Positions 36,081 to 47,090 of a stretch of 64,000 nt of DNA are shown piece after piece. The DNA lies in the NCBI GenBank assembly GCA_963791325.1, contig CAWBRU010000014.1:1-64000 (forward strand), in the 5' to 3' direction. Below the pieces are notes generated by a model. The model was given only the letters and a program-made list of their open reading frames with translations. It had not been told where the DNA came from and did not search any database. Source of the DNA: JBEVJK01 sp963791325 (GTDB taxonomy: Bacteria; Pseudomonadota; Alphaproteobacteria; Rhizobiales; Rhizobiaceae). The position numbers and the translations under genes were made by a program. Each line of letters starts with the position of its first letter. The stretch's first letter is position 1.

Positions 36081-36506
36081 TCAGGCGAGATGGAGCACGA
36101 CCTTGCGGCGGTGCGGCCGGCTCCGGTGCTCGAACAGATAGATGCCCTGCCAGGTGCCGAGCAGCAGCTCCCCGTCGGCCACCGGGATCGACAGCGAGGA
36201 CAGGGTCAGCGCCGCCTTGATATGCGCCGGCATGTCGTCGGGGCCTTCCAGCCGGTGCACCAGATATTCCATCGCCGGATCGTCGGCCGGCGGCACCAAG
36301 CGCTCGAAGAAGGCCTCGAGGTCGCGCTTGACGTCCGGATCGGCGTTTTCCTGAACGATCAGCGAGCAGGAGGTGTGGCGGACGAACAGCGTCAGCAGCC
36401 CGATCTCAGGCCCCGCCGCGGCGACGAACTCGGCCGCGCGGTCCGTAAACTCGTAGAGCCCGGGCCCCTGGGTCGCGATCGTGATCTCGGTCTGCCGGTG
36501 GGCCAG
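36081..36506 (-). CDS. yjbQ: YjbQ family protein, probable CTG start
   Basis: About 141 residues of the YjbQ/UPF0047 family, whose members show weak thiamine-phosphate synthase activity and are of unclear main function. Family blocks are GLLTLFVRHTSCSLLIVQEN, ADPDVKRDLEAFFERL, GPDDMPAHIKAALT and GTWQGIYLFEHR. The full N-terminus (QTEITIATQGPGLYEFT) has no ATG, GTG or TTG in frame before an upstream stop at 36519-36521. A CTG at 36506 lies seven bases after GAGG and would give a normal-length protein. Alternatively the start was altered by mutation or error; the first GTG (36299) would remove half the domain. Confidence 0.75.
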   Translation of the reverse strand: MAHRQTEITIATQGPGLYEFTDRAAEFVAAAGPEIGLLTLFVRHTSCSLIVQENADPDVKRDLEAFFERLVPPADDPAMEYLVHRLEGPDDMPAHIKAALTLSSLSIPVADGELLLGTWQGIYLFEHRSRPHRRKVVLHLA

Positions 36507-36651
36507 CGCCGGGCCTCGTCACTGCTGCGGGAAGGCAAGGCGCGCGCCGAGCGCGACGCCAGCGCCGGGCGGGGCGACGATGACCAAGGTGGTGGCAAGA
36601 AACTCCGGCGACACGGCCGACACCCCCTCGATCAAACCGTACGCGGACCGC

Positions 36652-38670
<2,019 letters not shown>

Positions 38671-38979
38671 TCTTTTGCTTTCTCCAAGCGGCCGGAGCGG
38701 ACCTGCCTCGCCGCGGCCAACCTAAAACCGGAGGGTGGCTCCACCCCGAGCGTTGAGCCGCCACTAAGAGACGACTGCGCGTTAAAGCCCGATTAACCCT
38801 GATATCTGGTCCGAGCCGGCGGCCCGTCCAGCGACCAGCGCTTCCGATCCCGTTGTCTCATGGTCGCGGAGCGCGCTCCGCGGAGTTTGCCTTCTCGAAT
38901 CGACCTGATTCCGCCATTCCGGCGGAAGGTCAAGCGCCTCTCGCACGATTCGCGTCAAAAAAGCGAATCATTTGCCGTC
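38671..38979. other. dnaG-rpoD intergenic region
   Basis: 309 bases with less GC-rich patches (GTTAAAGCCCGATTAACCCT) and a short hairpin GGGTGG-CT-CCACCC near 38733. It probably carries an rpoD promoter and may allow rpoD to be expressed separately from dnaG. I saw no coding frame with family similarity. Confidence 0.4.
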
Positions 38980-40902
38980 TCACCGGCCGGCGCGCCCCGA
39001 GGAGACGCCGAAGCCCTCGATCAAGGCGTCCGTCGCCTGGGCCTCACGCAACTGCGCTTGGACGTCAAGCATGTGACGGTAGTTCTCGTCGGTCAATTCG
39101 GCGGCCAGCGCCGCTTCGGCCGCCTTGAGCTCCCTATGTAGAGAGCGCGCGCCAAGGTGCAAGTGCAACGCCTGCACGAACGCATCGCGTGCATCCTCGA
39201 GGGCGGCCTCTCCGAGCGCCGGCCACTGCCCCGCGCTTTTGACCAGCGAAACTGCGCGCGCAAAGGCCTCGGCGAGCCCGGCCTCGCCAAGCGCAGCGGC
39301 AAGCCGGCCCCGATCATCCGCCTTGCCGTGTGCCAGCGCGTCGAGCAGTGCGGCATGCAGCCGGCGCAACTCGGGATGGCTGAGCTCGAGGCCGGCAACG
39401 GCTTCGAAATGCTCCTCGATCAACGCCGGATGGTTGGCCAGCGCCACCACCAGCGTCGCTTCGCGCAGCGGCGGCCCCGCGGCCGTGCGCCGCACCAGCG
39501 CCGAGCGGGTCAGCCGTTCCGACGCGGCGAGCGGCCCCGCGCTCGCGCCGAGCCGCTGTCCCTTTGCGGCCGCCCGCCCACCGGGCCCGCGGCCCTCGGC
39601 GGGGCGCCGCCCCGTCCCGAACAAGGCCTGGACGCGGCTGCGCATCTCCTGGCCGTAATGGTAGCGCAGGCTGTCGTCGCCGATCAGGGCGGTAAGCGCC
39701 CGCAGCCGCTGCTCGAGGGCGGCCTTCTTTTCCGGCGTATCGTAGACTCCGCCCTCCGTCTCGCGCATCCACAACAGCTCGGACAGCGGGCGTGCCTCGG
39801 CGAGGATGGCGGCGAACGCCTCGGCGCCGCCCTGGCGCACGACATCGTCGGGGTCCTTGCCATCCGGCAGGATGGCGACGCGGAGCGTGCGGCCGGGCGC
39901 GATCAGCGGCAACGCCTGGTCGGCGGCGCGCCATGCCGCCTTGACCCCGGCGGCGTCGCCGTCGAAACAGAGCACCGGCTCGGGCGACAGCCGCCACAAC
40001 AGCTCCAGCTGGGCCTCGCCGAGCGCCGTGCCGAGCGGCGCAACCACGGCCTCGAAGCCCGCCTGGGCGAGCGCGATCACGTCCATGTAGCCTTCGACCG
40101 CGATCAGCGTGCCGCCCTTCTGCAGCGCCTGGCGGGCGGTGCGGAAATTGTAGAGCACATTGCCCTTGTGAAACAGCGCCGTCTCGGGGCTGTTCAGGTA
40201 TTTGGCCGGCGCCTCTGCCGACAGTGCGCGGCCGCCGAAGGCGATGATCGCGCCGCGCGAATCGGGGATCGGAAACATCACCCGGTCGCGGAAACGGTCA
40301 TAGGAGACTGGCACGTCGTCACCGAAGACGGTGAGCCCGCAAGCCTCGATCTGCGCTTTCTCCACGCCCTTGCCGGCGAGATGCTCCTTGAGCGCATTGC
40401 GGCTGTCGGGCGCATGGCCGAGGCGAAAGCGCTGCTGGGTGGCCGGGGTCAGGCCGCGGCTGCGCAGATAGGCGCGCGCCGCTGCACCGTCCGGCGCCTG
40501 CAGCCGCGCCTCGAAGAACGCCGCCGCCATCTCCATCACGTCGGTCAGGCTGGCGCGCTCGCGTTCGCGCCGCTCGGCGCCCGGGTCGCGCGCCGGCAGC
40601 GGCAGGCCGGCCATTTCGGCCACCCGCTCCACCGCCTCGGGAAAGCTCGATCCGTCAAGCTCGGTCAAGAACCGGAATTGGTCGCCCGAGACGCCGCAGC
40701 CGAAGCAATGGTAGCGGCCCTTCTTGTCCTCGCAATGGAAGCTCGGCGTGTTCTCGCCGTGGAACGGACAGCACGCCCACCAGTCGCCGCGCGCCGCATT
40801 GGTCTTGCGGCGGTCCCAGGTGACGCGCTGGCCGACCACGGCCGAAATCGGCACGCGGCTGCGGACCTCATCGAGAAAGGCGGGCGGAAAGCGCATCGCC
40901 AT
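38980..40902 (-). CDS. dnaG: DNA primase DnaG
   Basis: 640-residue replicative primase that lays RNA primers at the replication fork. The N-terminal zinc-binding domain has CPFHGENTPSFHCEDKKG followed by HCFGCGVSGD (about 45-75). The RNA polymerase/TOPRIM core has FGGRAL, YLNSPETALFHKGNVLYNF, VEGYMDVIALAQAGF and VLCFDGDAAGVKAA (about 310). The C-terminal helicase-binding part is Ala-rich and less conserved. I chose the ATG at 40902 (MAMRFPPAFLDEVRSR); the frame stays open far upstream, but only as antisense of carA. Confidence 0.96.
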   Translation of the reverse strand: MAMRFPPAFLDEVRSRVPISAVVGQRVTWDRRKTNAARGDWWACCPFHGENTPSFHCEDKKGRYHCFGCGVSGDQFRFLTELDGSSFPEAVERVAEMAGLPLPARDPGAERRERERASLTDVMEMAAAFFEARLQAPDGAAARAYLRSRGLTPATQQRFRLGHAPDSRNALKEHLAGKGVEKAQIEACGLTVFGDDVPVSYDRFRDRVMFPIPDSRGAIIAFGGRALSAEAPAKYLNSPETALFHKGNVLYNFRTARQALQKGGTLIAVEGYMDVIALAQAGFEAVVAPLGTALGEAQLELLWRLSPEPVLCFDGDAAGVKAAWRAADQALPLIAPGRTLRVAILPDGKDPDDVVRQGGAEAFAAILAEARPLSELLWMRETEGGVYDTPEKKAALEQRLRALTALIGDDSLRYHYGQEMRSRVQALFGTGRRPAEGRGPGGRAAAKGQRLGASAGPLAASERLTRSALVRRTAAGPPLREATLVVALANHPALIEEHFEAVAGLELSHPELRRLHAALLDALAHGKADDRGRLAAALGEAGLAEAFARAVSLVKSAGQWPALGEAALEDARDAFVQALHLHLGARSLHRELKAAEAALAAELTDENYRHMLDVQAQLREAQATDALIEGFGVSSGRAGR

Positions 40903-40991
40903 CCTGTCTAGCCAATCCTTTGGACAGAAGCGAGCGACGGCTGCGGGGGTGCCCGCTATACACAGAGGCGGCAGCTGCGGCGTCGGCCTTG

Positions 40992-41441
40992 CTAATTGAG
41001 CAGCGCCTTGACCAGCGCGCTCGCCGGGCCGAAATCCATCTGCCCGGCATAACGCTGCTTCAGCGCCGCCATCACCTTGCCCATATCGCCCGGACCGGTG
41101 GCGCCGATGTCGCGGATCACCGCACCGATTGCCGCTTTGGTCGCCGCCTCGTCCATCTGCGCCGGCAGGAACTCTTGCAGGATGGCGATCTCGGCCCGCT
41201 CCTGGGCGGCAAGCTCGGGCCGGCCGCCCTGCTCGAACGCCTTGGCCGATTCCTCGCGTTGCTTCACCATCTTGGTCAGGATCTGCAGGATCTCGTCCGC
41301 GCCGGCCGCCGGCCTGCCGGTGCCGCGGTTGGCGATGTCGCGGTCCTTGATCGCAGCATTGGCCATGCGCAGCGTCGCCGCGCGCTGCTTGTCGCCACCC
41401 TTCAGCGCCGTCTTCAGGTCCTCTGCAATCCGCTCGCGCAT
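40992..41441 (-). CDS. yqeY: GatB/YqeY domain protein
   Basis: 149-residue protein of the YqeY family, related to the tRNA-binding tail of GatB amidotransferase subunits. Blocks are KTALKGGDKQRAATLRMANA, ILTKMVKQREESAKAFEQGG, IAILQEFLPAQMDEA and the C-terminal GDMGKVMAALKQRYAGQMD. Its role is unclear; it is often found beside dnaG/rpoD, as here. It is divergent from carA, with 149 bases between. Confidence 0.9.
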   Translation of the reverse strand: MRERIAEDLKTALKGGDKQRAATLRMANAAIKDRDIANRGTGRPAAGADEILQILTKMVKQREESAKAFEQGGRPELAAQERAEIAILQEFLPAQMDEAATKAAIGAVIRDIGATGPGDMGKVMAALKQRYAGQMDFGPASALVKALLN

Positions 41442-41590
41442 CCGTCACCTGCTCCGTGCTCGTTGCCGCAACCATAGCAGCAAAGCGCGCCGCCTTGCAT
41501 CTCAAGGCTTGCTCGGCTAGGTCAGGCGGAATTCGGGCCAGCCGCGGACCCCGCCCGGCTGCCGCTTCGACAACCCCGGGATACGCTGCC

Positions 41591-42790
41591 ATGACCTCGA
41601 CCACCCCACCCTGGCGCCAGGAAGACGCGACTGCGCTGCTGGTTCTGGCCGACGGCACGGTAATCGAGGGCCGCGGCCTCGGCGCCGCCGGCACCGCGGT
41701 CGGCGAGGTGTGCTTCAACACCGCCCTGACCGGCTATCAGGAGATCCTCACGGACCCCTCCTACGCCGGCCAGATCGTCACCTTCACCTTCCCGCATATC
41801 GGCAATGTCGGCGCCAATGACGAGGACATCGAGGATCTCACGCCGGCCGCCCGCGCCGGCGCCCTGGGCGCCGTGTTCAGAGCCGACATCACCAACCCCT
41901 CCAACTACCGCTCGGCGACCCACCTCGACGCCTGGCTGAAGCGCCGCGGCCTGGTCGCCATGGCTGGCGTCGACACCCGGGCGCTGACGGCGCTGATCCG
42001 CGACAAGGGCGCGGCGAATGCGGTGATCGCCCACGCCGCCGACGGCCGCTTCGACGTCGACGATCTCAAGCGCCGGGCGGCGTCCTGGCCGGGTCTGGTC
42101 GGGCTCGACCTGGCGCGCGAGGTCACCTCCGGCCAGAGCTCGACCTGGCGCGAGACGGCGTGGAACTGGGAGAACGGCTACGGCCGGCAGGACGAGCCAT
42201 CGATCCACGTGGTGGCGGTCGACTACGGCGTCAAGCGCAACATTCTGCGGCTGCTTGCCGGGCTCGGCGCCGAAGTGACCGTGGTGCCGGCCACTACGGT
42301 CGCCGAGGACATTCTGGCGATGAAGCCGGACGGCATCTTCCTGTCCAACGGGCCGGGCGATCCCGAGGCGACCGGCAGCTATGCGGTGCCGATCATCCAG
42401 GACCTGCTCAAGACCGACCTGCCGCTGTTTGGCATCTGCCTCGGCCATCAAATGCTGGCGCTGGCGCTCGGCGGCACGACCGAGAAGATGCACCAGGGCC
42501 ACCACGGCGCCAATCATCCAGTCAAGGACCACACCACCGGCAAGGTCGAGATCGTGTCGATGAATCACGGCTTTGCGGTCGCGTCAGGATCGTTGCCGGC
42601 GGGGGTCGAGGAAACCCATATATCGCTGTTCGACGGTTCCAATTGCGGCATTGCGCTCACCGGCAAACCGGTGTTTTCCGTGCAGCATCACCCGGAAGCC
42701 TCTCCCGGGCCGCAGGATTCGCACTATCTGTTCCGCCGCTTCATCAACCTGATCCGTGTCCGCAAAGGCGAGCCGGCGCTGGCCGAGTAG
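41591..42790 (+). CDS. carA: Carbamoyl-phosphate synthase small subunit
   Basis: Glutaminase subunit (399 residues) that feeds ammonia to CarB for carbamoyl phosphate used in arginine and pyrimidine synthesis. The N-terminal domain has FNTALTGYQEILTDPSYAGQ, and the class-I amidotransferase domain has LSNGPGDPEAT, the nucleophile GICLGHQMLALALGG (about 277) and the HHPEASPGP histidine. The ATG at 41591 gives the standard N-terminus. carB lies 6.7 kb away on the same strand rather than adjacent, a common split arrangement in Rhizobiales. Repeat copy C follows the gene. Confidence 0.96.
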   Translation: MTSTTPPWRQEDATALLVLADGTVIEGRGLGAAGTAVGEVCFNTALTGYQEILTDPSYAGQIVTFTFPHIGNVGANDEDIEDLTPAARAGALGAVFRADITNPSNYRSATHLDAWLKRRGLVAMAGVDTRALTALIRDKGAANAVIAHAADGRFDVDDLKRRAASWPGLVGLDLAREVTSGQSSTWRETAWNWENGYGRQDEPSIHVVAVDYGVKRNILRLLAGLGAEVTVVPATTVAEDILAMKPDGIFLSNGPGDPEATGSYAVPIIQDLLKTDLPLFGICLGHQMLALALGGTTEKMHQGHHGANHPVKDHTTGKVEIVSMNHGFAVASGSLPAGVEETHISLFDGSNCGIALTGKPVFSVQHHPEASPGPQDSHYLFRRFINLIRVRKGEPALAE

Positions 42791-42837
42791 ATCGACAAGG
42801 GCCGCTGCTGCCGGCGGCTGGAATCAGCAACTCAGAT

Positions 42838-42915
42838 CGGGTCAGCGTTCTTCGACGCGCCGACCCGCTCTAAGTCATTATTTTTCCGCAATTTCGGACG
42901 GAGAACCGGTTCTAG
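42838..42915 (+). repeat. Intergenic palindromic repeat, copy C (short)
   Basis: Hairpin CGGGTC-AGCG-loop-CGC-GC-GACCCG (42838-42867), then the core CTCTAAGTCATTATTTTTCC, then GCAATTTCGGACGGAGAACC, cut short and ending GTTCTAG at 42909-42915. It lies between the convergent carA and ypfJ genes. Its terminal CTAG contains the TAG stop codon of ypfJ. The core is nearly the same as copies A and B, but the hairpin stem sequence differs while still pairing. Confidence 0.75.
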
Positions 42916-43835
42916 ATCGGGTTGTTGAACGTATCGCAATCCTGCAGGCGGCCGCTCTTGAAGCCGCGCGCGAACCAGGCCTGGCGCTGCGCCGAGGTGC
43001 CATGGTTGAAGCTTTCCGGCACCACATAGCCCTGCGTGCGCCGCTGCAGCGTGTCGTCGCCGATCTGCTGGGCCGCGTTCAGCGCCTCCTCGACGTCGCC
43101 CTTCTCCAGAATGCCCTTCTGGTCGGTGAAATGGCCCCAAATGCCGGCGAAGCAGTCGGCCTGCAGTTCCACCCTGACAGACATCTGGTTGGCCTGGACC
43201 TCGTCCATGCGCTGCCGCATCTGGTTGAATTTCGGCAGGATGCCGATCAGGTTCTGGACGTGGTGGCCGACCTCGTGGGCAATCACATAGGCTTGGGCGA
43301 AGTCGCCCGAAGCGCCGAACTGGCGGTCGAGCAGGGTGAAGAAGTTGGTATCGAGATAGACCTTATGGTCCTCGGGGCAGTAAAACGGCCCCGACGCGGC
43401 CGAGGCAAAACCGCAGGCCGACCGGATCTGCCCCGAGAACAAGGTGAGCCGCGGCTCCTCATAGGTCTGTCCCTGGGCCTTGAAGATGCCGTTCCAGGTG
43501 TCTTCGGTCTCGGCGAGCACGGTGGCCACGAACTGCTTCATCTCGTCCGAGGCGCCGGCATTGCTGCCGCTCTGCGGACCGGATCCGCTTTGATCTTCGG
43601 TCTGCATCCCCGTCTCGTCGCCGGTCAGCACCGCCATCGGATCGATGCCGCAGGCCCTGAGCACGAAGAACAGCACCACCAGGATGAGAATGCCGGACAG
43701 CCCGCCGCCGCCGGCGGTGCCGATGCCGGGCCCGATGCGGATTCGTCCGGGCCCGCCGCCCAAGCCGCCGCCCAGTCCGCCGCCACCCCGCTGGTCATCG
43801 ATGTTGTCGCTCTGACGGCGGCCTCTCCACAGCAT
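42912..43835 (-). CDS. Neutral zinc metallopeptidase, YpfJ family
   Basis: 307 residues. A Gly-rich cytoplasmic N-terminus is followed by one membrane helix (LSGILILVVLFFVLRACG, about 46-63) and a periplasmic or extracytoplasmic metalloprotease-like domain with the zinc motif HEVGHH (about residue 190), a downstream VELQADCFAGIWGH with the third ligand, and SACGFASAASGPFYCPED. The physiological substrate is unknown. The TAG stop codon comes from repeat copy C. Confidence 0.9.
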   Translation of the reverse strand: MLWRGRRQSDNIDDQRGGGGLGGGLGGGPGRIRIGPGIGTAGGGGLSGILILVVLFFVLRACGIDPMAVLTGDETGMQTEDQSGSGPQSGSNAGASDEMKQFVATVLAETEDTWNGIFKAQGQTYEEPRLTLFSGQIRSACGFASAASGPFYCPEDHKVYLDTNFFTLLDRQFGASGDFAQAYVIAHEVGHHVQNLIGILPKFNQMRQRMDEVQANQMSVRVELQADCFAGIWGHFTDQKGILEKGDVEEALNAAQQIGDDTLQRRTQGYVVPESFNHGTSAQRQAWFARGFKSGRLQDCDTFNNPI

Positions 43836-43948
43836 GCGCTTGACCTTCCCTCGGATCAGCTCGGCGGGCTCTGCAATGGGCCAGCCATCGACAACAGATC
43901 ATAAGCCGAACGGTTGCAGCGCGACACCGAGATTTTGCTGCGCGCAAA

Positions 43949-46624
43949 TCACGAGGCGACCAGCTTCAGCCGGCCGCGGACGAAAGTCTTGAACTCTTCG
44001 GCGCTCATCGGACCGGCGAAGGCAAAGCCCTGCAGCACATCGCAGCCGAGCTCCTTGAGCAGGCGCGCATGCTCCATCGTCTCGACGCCTTCGGCGGTCA
44101 CCTCGATCCCGAGCGAATTGCCGATGTCGATGATCGACTCGACAAGATGGCGCTGCGCCGGCGAGCTCACCATCGGGAAGACCAGCTGCCGGTCGATCTT
44201 CAGGCGCCGCGGCTTGAGCTTGAGCAGGCTGACGATCGAGGCATAGCCGGTGCCGAAGTCGTCGATCTCGATGTCGATGCCGAGGTCCTTGATCTGGTCG
44301 ATGTTCCAAGTCACCAGCTCGTCGCTCTCGTCGAGGAAGATCGACTCGACCAGCTCGAACGACACCGTGCCCGGCTGGATGTTCATCGCCCTCAGGCTGG
44401 CGACAAGGCTCTCTTCCTGCAGCCGGCGCGCCGAGACGTTGACGGACACCCGCGGCACGTCGAGGCCGGCGGCGTTCCACTCCTTGCGGCTGGCGATCGC
44501 CTTCTCGAGCACCAGCCGGTCGATGGTGGCGACCACGTTGAGCTCCTCGGCGGTGCTGAGATAGGCGTCGGGGGTGAGCACGCCCTGAGTCGGATGCTGC
44601 CAGCGCGACAGCGCCTCCACCCCGACGATCTCGAAGGTGCGGGCATCGAATTGCGGCTGGTAGTAGGCGACGAACTCGTTCCACTCGAGCCCGTTCAGGA
44701 TCTCGTCGGCGGTGCGCTTGGTCGACACGATCTCCTGCTGCAGCGCCGGGGTGAAGAACTCGTAGCGGTTGCGGCCGCGGCGCTTGGCCCGGTAGAGCGC
44801 GATGTCGGCATTGATCAGCAGCCGCTTGGGATCAGCCCGGGGGCCGGTCTCGGCGGCGATGCCGACGCTCACCCCGCACCGGCACTGGTGCGACTGGTAG
44901 GTCACCGGCCGGCGCATCTGCCGGATGATGCGGTCGGCAAGCAGCGCCATGCGCTCGCTGTCGCCGTCGCTCGGGCAGAACACCACGAACTCGTCGCCGC
45001 CGATACGGGCGACGAAGTCGCTCTCGCGCACGTTCGAGCGCAGCACATTGGCTGCGTGGACGAGCATGGCGTCGCCGGCGGCATGGCCGAGCGTATCGTT
45101 GATGTGCTTGAAGCGATCGAGATCGATGTGCAGCACGGCGATGCCGTCCTCGCCCGGCACGAAGCGCTCCAGCGTCTCGTCGAGATAGCGCCGGTTGGGC
45201 AGCCCGGTCAGCGAATCGTGCAGCGCGTTGTGCTCGATGCGGGCATGCGCCGCCTCGAGTTCGGCATTGCGCAGTTCGGCCAGCGTCTTGGCGCGCTCGA
45301 GATCCTTGCGCAGCGTGATGTCCTTGGTCACGTCCCATTCCGCGCCGATCATGCGCGGCTGGTCTTTCTCGTCCTGGAAGACGGTGGCGCGGGAGCGCAT
45401 GTAGCGCAGCGTGCCGTCGGCCAGCTTCAGCCGATATTCGGACGAGTATTCGCCGTTCTTGGCGGCGGCCTTGAAGTCGGATTGCGCCTGCTCGGCGTCG
45501 TCCGGGTGGATGGCGCTCAGCCAGTCGGCGATGCCGCGCGGCTTGCCGTCCGAGGGCTTGCCATAGAGCTCGTTGACGCGGTCGTCCCACAACAGCTCGT
45601 CGGTTTCCAGATTGTGCTCCCAGACCCCGATCTGCGAGGCATCGAGCGCAAGCTCGAGCCGGTGCGACAGCTGCCGCAGCTTCCGTTCATTGCGGCCGAG
45701 CGTCTTGGAGTGACGCTGGCGTTCCCGGAACAGGTGGCCGAGCACCAACAGCGGGATCACCACCAGGGCGCCGGCGATCAGCAGCATCGGCCGGAAGAAC
45801 CAGTCATTGTCGGGACGCACGTCCCAGCCGCCCTTCGGCACGGCCGCAAGCTTCCAGGGACCGGACGGGACGTTGACCTCCGCGATCACCGGACGGCGAT
45901 TGAATACGGAGGCGTCGCCGAAGAACGGCTTCAGGGCGCCGTTGGCATCGGTCCCTGCCAGTGCGATGTCGATCGGCAGGTCGTGGGCCAGCAGGCCGCT
46001 GTCCCGATAGAGCCGCTCGGCATCGACGACGGCGGCGACCAGCCCCCAGAACCGCCTGCCCCCCGGCCCGTCGACGAAAACCGGGAAGCGGCCGACGAAG
46101 CCCAGCCCGCCCTGGACGAGCTGTACGGGCCCGTCGAGCACCAGTTCGCCGGTATCGCGCGCCTTGAGCGCGCTGTCGCGCTGCGACGGCGAGGTGCGGT
46201 AGTCGAGCCCGATGGCGCGCTCATTGCCGGCCATCGGATACATCAGCGAAATCACCAGATTGGGCGCGCCAGCGATGTTGCGCAGCTGCGAGCGGTCGCG
46301 GAACACGAGCTCGGCCAGCTCCTCGAACCGGGCCTGGGTCATGTCCGGCTCGGTCGACAGGCTGGCGATCAGCCCGCGCACCAGCTGCAGATTGCCATTG
46401 ATATTGCCTTCCAGCTTGGCCCGCATCAGGCTGACTTCGGCGGCGACATTGGCGCGCAGATTCTGCTGCGAGACGATGTTGTTCTGGTGGTCGGCAAATA
46501 AGGCCATGGCGGCGACCACGAACAGCGCGATCACCGCCGGAATATTGGCGGCCGAAAAGGTGGCCTGCCGAGCCCTGCGCCCGGCCCGACGAACGGCTCG
46601 AAACTTGAATCGCCAAAGCTTCAC
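43949..46624 (-). CDS. CHASE-PAS-GGDEF-EAL membrane c-di-GMP enzyme
   Basis: 891-residue sensor that may both make and break cyclic di-GMP. A membrane helix near 28-45 and a second near 278-298 flank a periplasmic CHASE-like domain. The cytoplasm holds a PAS/PAC fold (about 330-440), a GGDEF domain with intact RIGGDEFVVF (about 538-547) and an EAL domain with intact EALSRW (about 670), SVNVSARRL, FELVESIF, IEIDDFGTGYA and LKIDRQL. Both active sites look complete, so the net activity cannot be told. There are no adjacent partner genes. It is preceded by about 190 bases of non-coding sequence. Confidence 0.93.
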   Translation of the reverse strand: MKLWRFKFRAVRRAGRRARQATFSAANIPAVIALFVVAAMALFADHQNNIVSQQNLRANVAAEVSLMRAKLEGNINGNLQLVRGLIASLSTEPDMTQARFEELAELVFRDRSQLRNIAGAPNLVISLMYPMAGNERAIGLDYRTSPSQRDSALKARDTGELVLDGPVQLVQGGLGFVGRFPVFVDGPGGRRFWGLVAAVVDAERLYRDSGLLAHDLPIDIALAGTDANGALKPFFGDASVFNRRPVIAEVNVPSGPWKLAAVPKGGWDVRPDNDWFFRPMLLIAGALVVIPLLVLGHLFRERQRHSKTLGRNERKLRQLSHRLELALDASQIGVWEHNLETDELLWDDRVNELYGKPSDGKPRGIADWLSAIHPDDAEQAQSDFKAAAKNGEYSSEYRLKLADGTLRYMRSRATVFQDEKDQPRMIGAEWDVTKDITLRKDLERAKTLAELRNAELEAAHARIEHNALHDSLTGLPNRRYLDETLERFVPGEDGIAVLHIDLDRFKHINDTLGHAAGDAMLVHAANVLRSNVRESDFVARIGGDEFVVFCPSDGDSERMALLADRIIRQMRRPVTYQSHQCRCGVSVGIAAETGPRADPKRLLINADIALYRAKRRGRNRYEFFTPALQQEIVSTKRTADEILNGLEWNEFVAYYQPQFDARTFEIVGVEALSRWQHPTQGVLTPDAYLSTAEELNVVATIDRLVLEKAIASRKEWNAAGLDVPRVSVNVSARRLQEESLVASLRAMNIQPGTVSFELVESIFLDESDELVTWNIDQIKDLGIDIEIDDFGTGYASIVSLLKLKPRRLKIDRQLVFPMVSSPAQRHLVESIIDIGNSLGIEVTAEGVETMEHARLLKELGCDVLQGFAFAGPMSAEEFKTFVRGRLKLVAS

Positions 46625-46818
46625 GTTACGCTGGTCCGATCGGGCTTAATCAACGCAGCCCTAGTCTAGCGACAAATGTTCAACTTTGACTTTCTGCCGG
46701 AAAGCAAGGCTCGTGTCGACGGGGAAGAGCAATAGCTCATGCTGCGGCACAGCAATCTTGCTCTAACCTGTTGTTCGACTGCACCGCCAAAGGGATGAGG
46801 GCGCCGAAGACCTTGAGT

Positions 46819-47019
46819 TCAGACCTGCTTTTGCCCGGGGCTCTTGCCGTCGGAGCTGCGCGAGCGCTCCTCGAACCGCTTTTCGCCTTTAGCAAGCGGA
46901 CTGCCCTTTTCCGCCTCGACCTTCCGCTCCTCGCCTTTTGCGGCCCGCTTCAAGGATTCACCGGCCTCGCGGCCGGCATCCGTCTCGGCGCTCGGCCTTG
47001 CCGTCGCTTTGTCTGCCAT
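46819..47019 (-). CDS. Small charged hypothetical protein
   Basis: 66-residue protein, MADKATARPSAETDAGREAG at the start, rich in Lys, Glu, Arg and Ser with no hydrophobic segment and probably disordered. Support for it being real: a strong AGGAGG ribosome binding site six bases before the ATG and a position 71 bases after the MFS gene on the same strand. I recognise no family. A stress-related or nucleic-acid-associated small protein is possible but speculative. Confidence 0.55.
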   Translation of the reverse strand: MADKATARPSAETDAGREAGESLKRAAKGEERKVEAEKGSPLAKGEKRFEERSRSSDGKSPGQKQV

Positions 47020-47090
47020 GATTGATCGCCTCCTGCGGCCATACCGGCCTTCAGAGAGAACGCCGGCACCGTGCCGGCTGTTCCACCGGC

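Noticed and set aside
38980..41721. Long N-terminal extension of DnaG to 41721
   Set aside because: The extension reads antisense through yqeY and carA; the standard DnaG start is the ATG at 40902.
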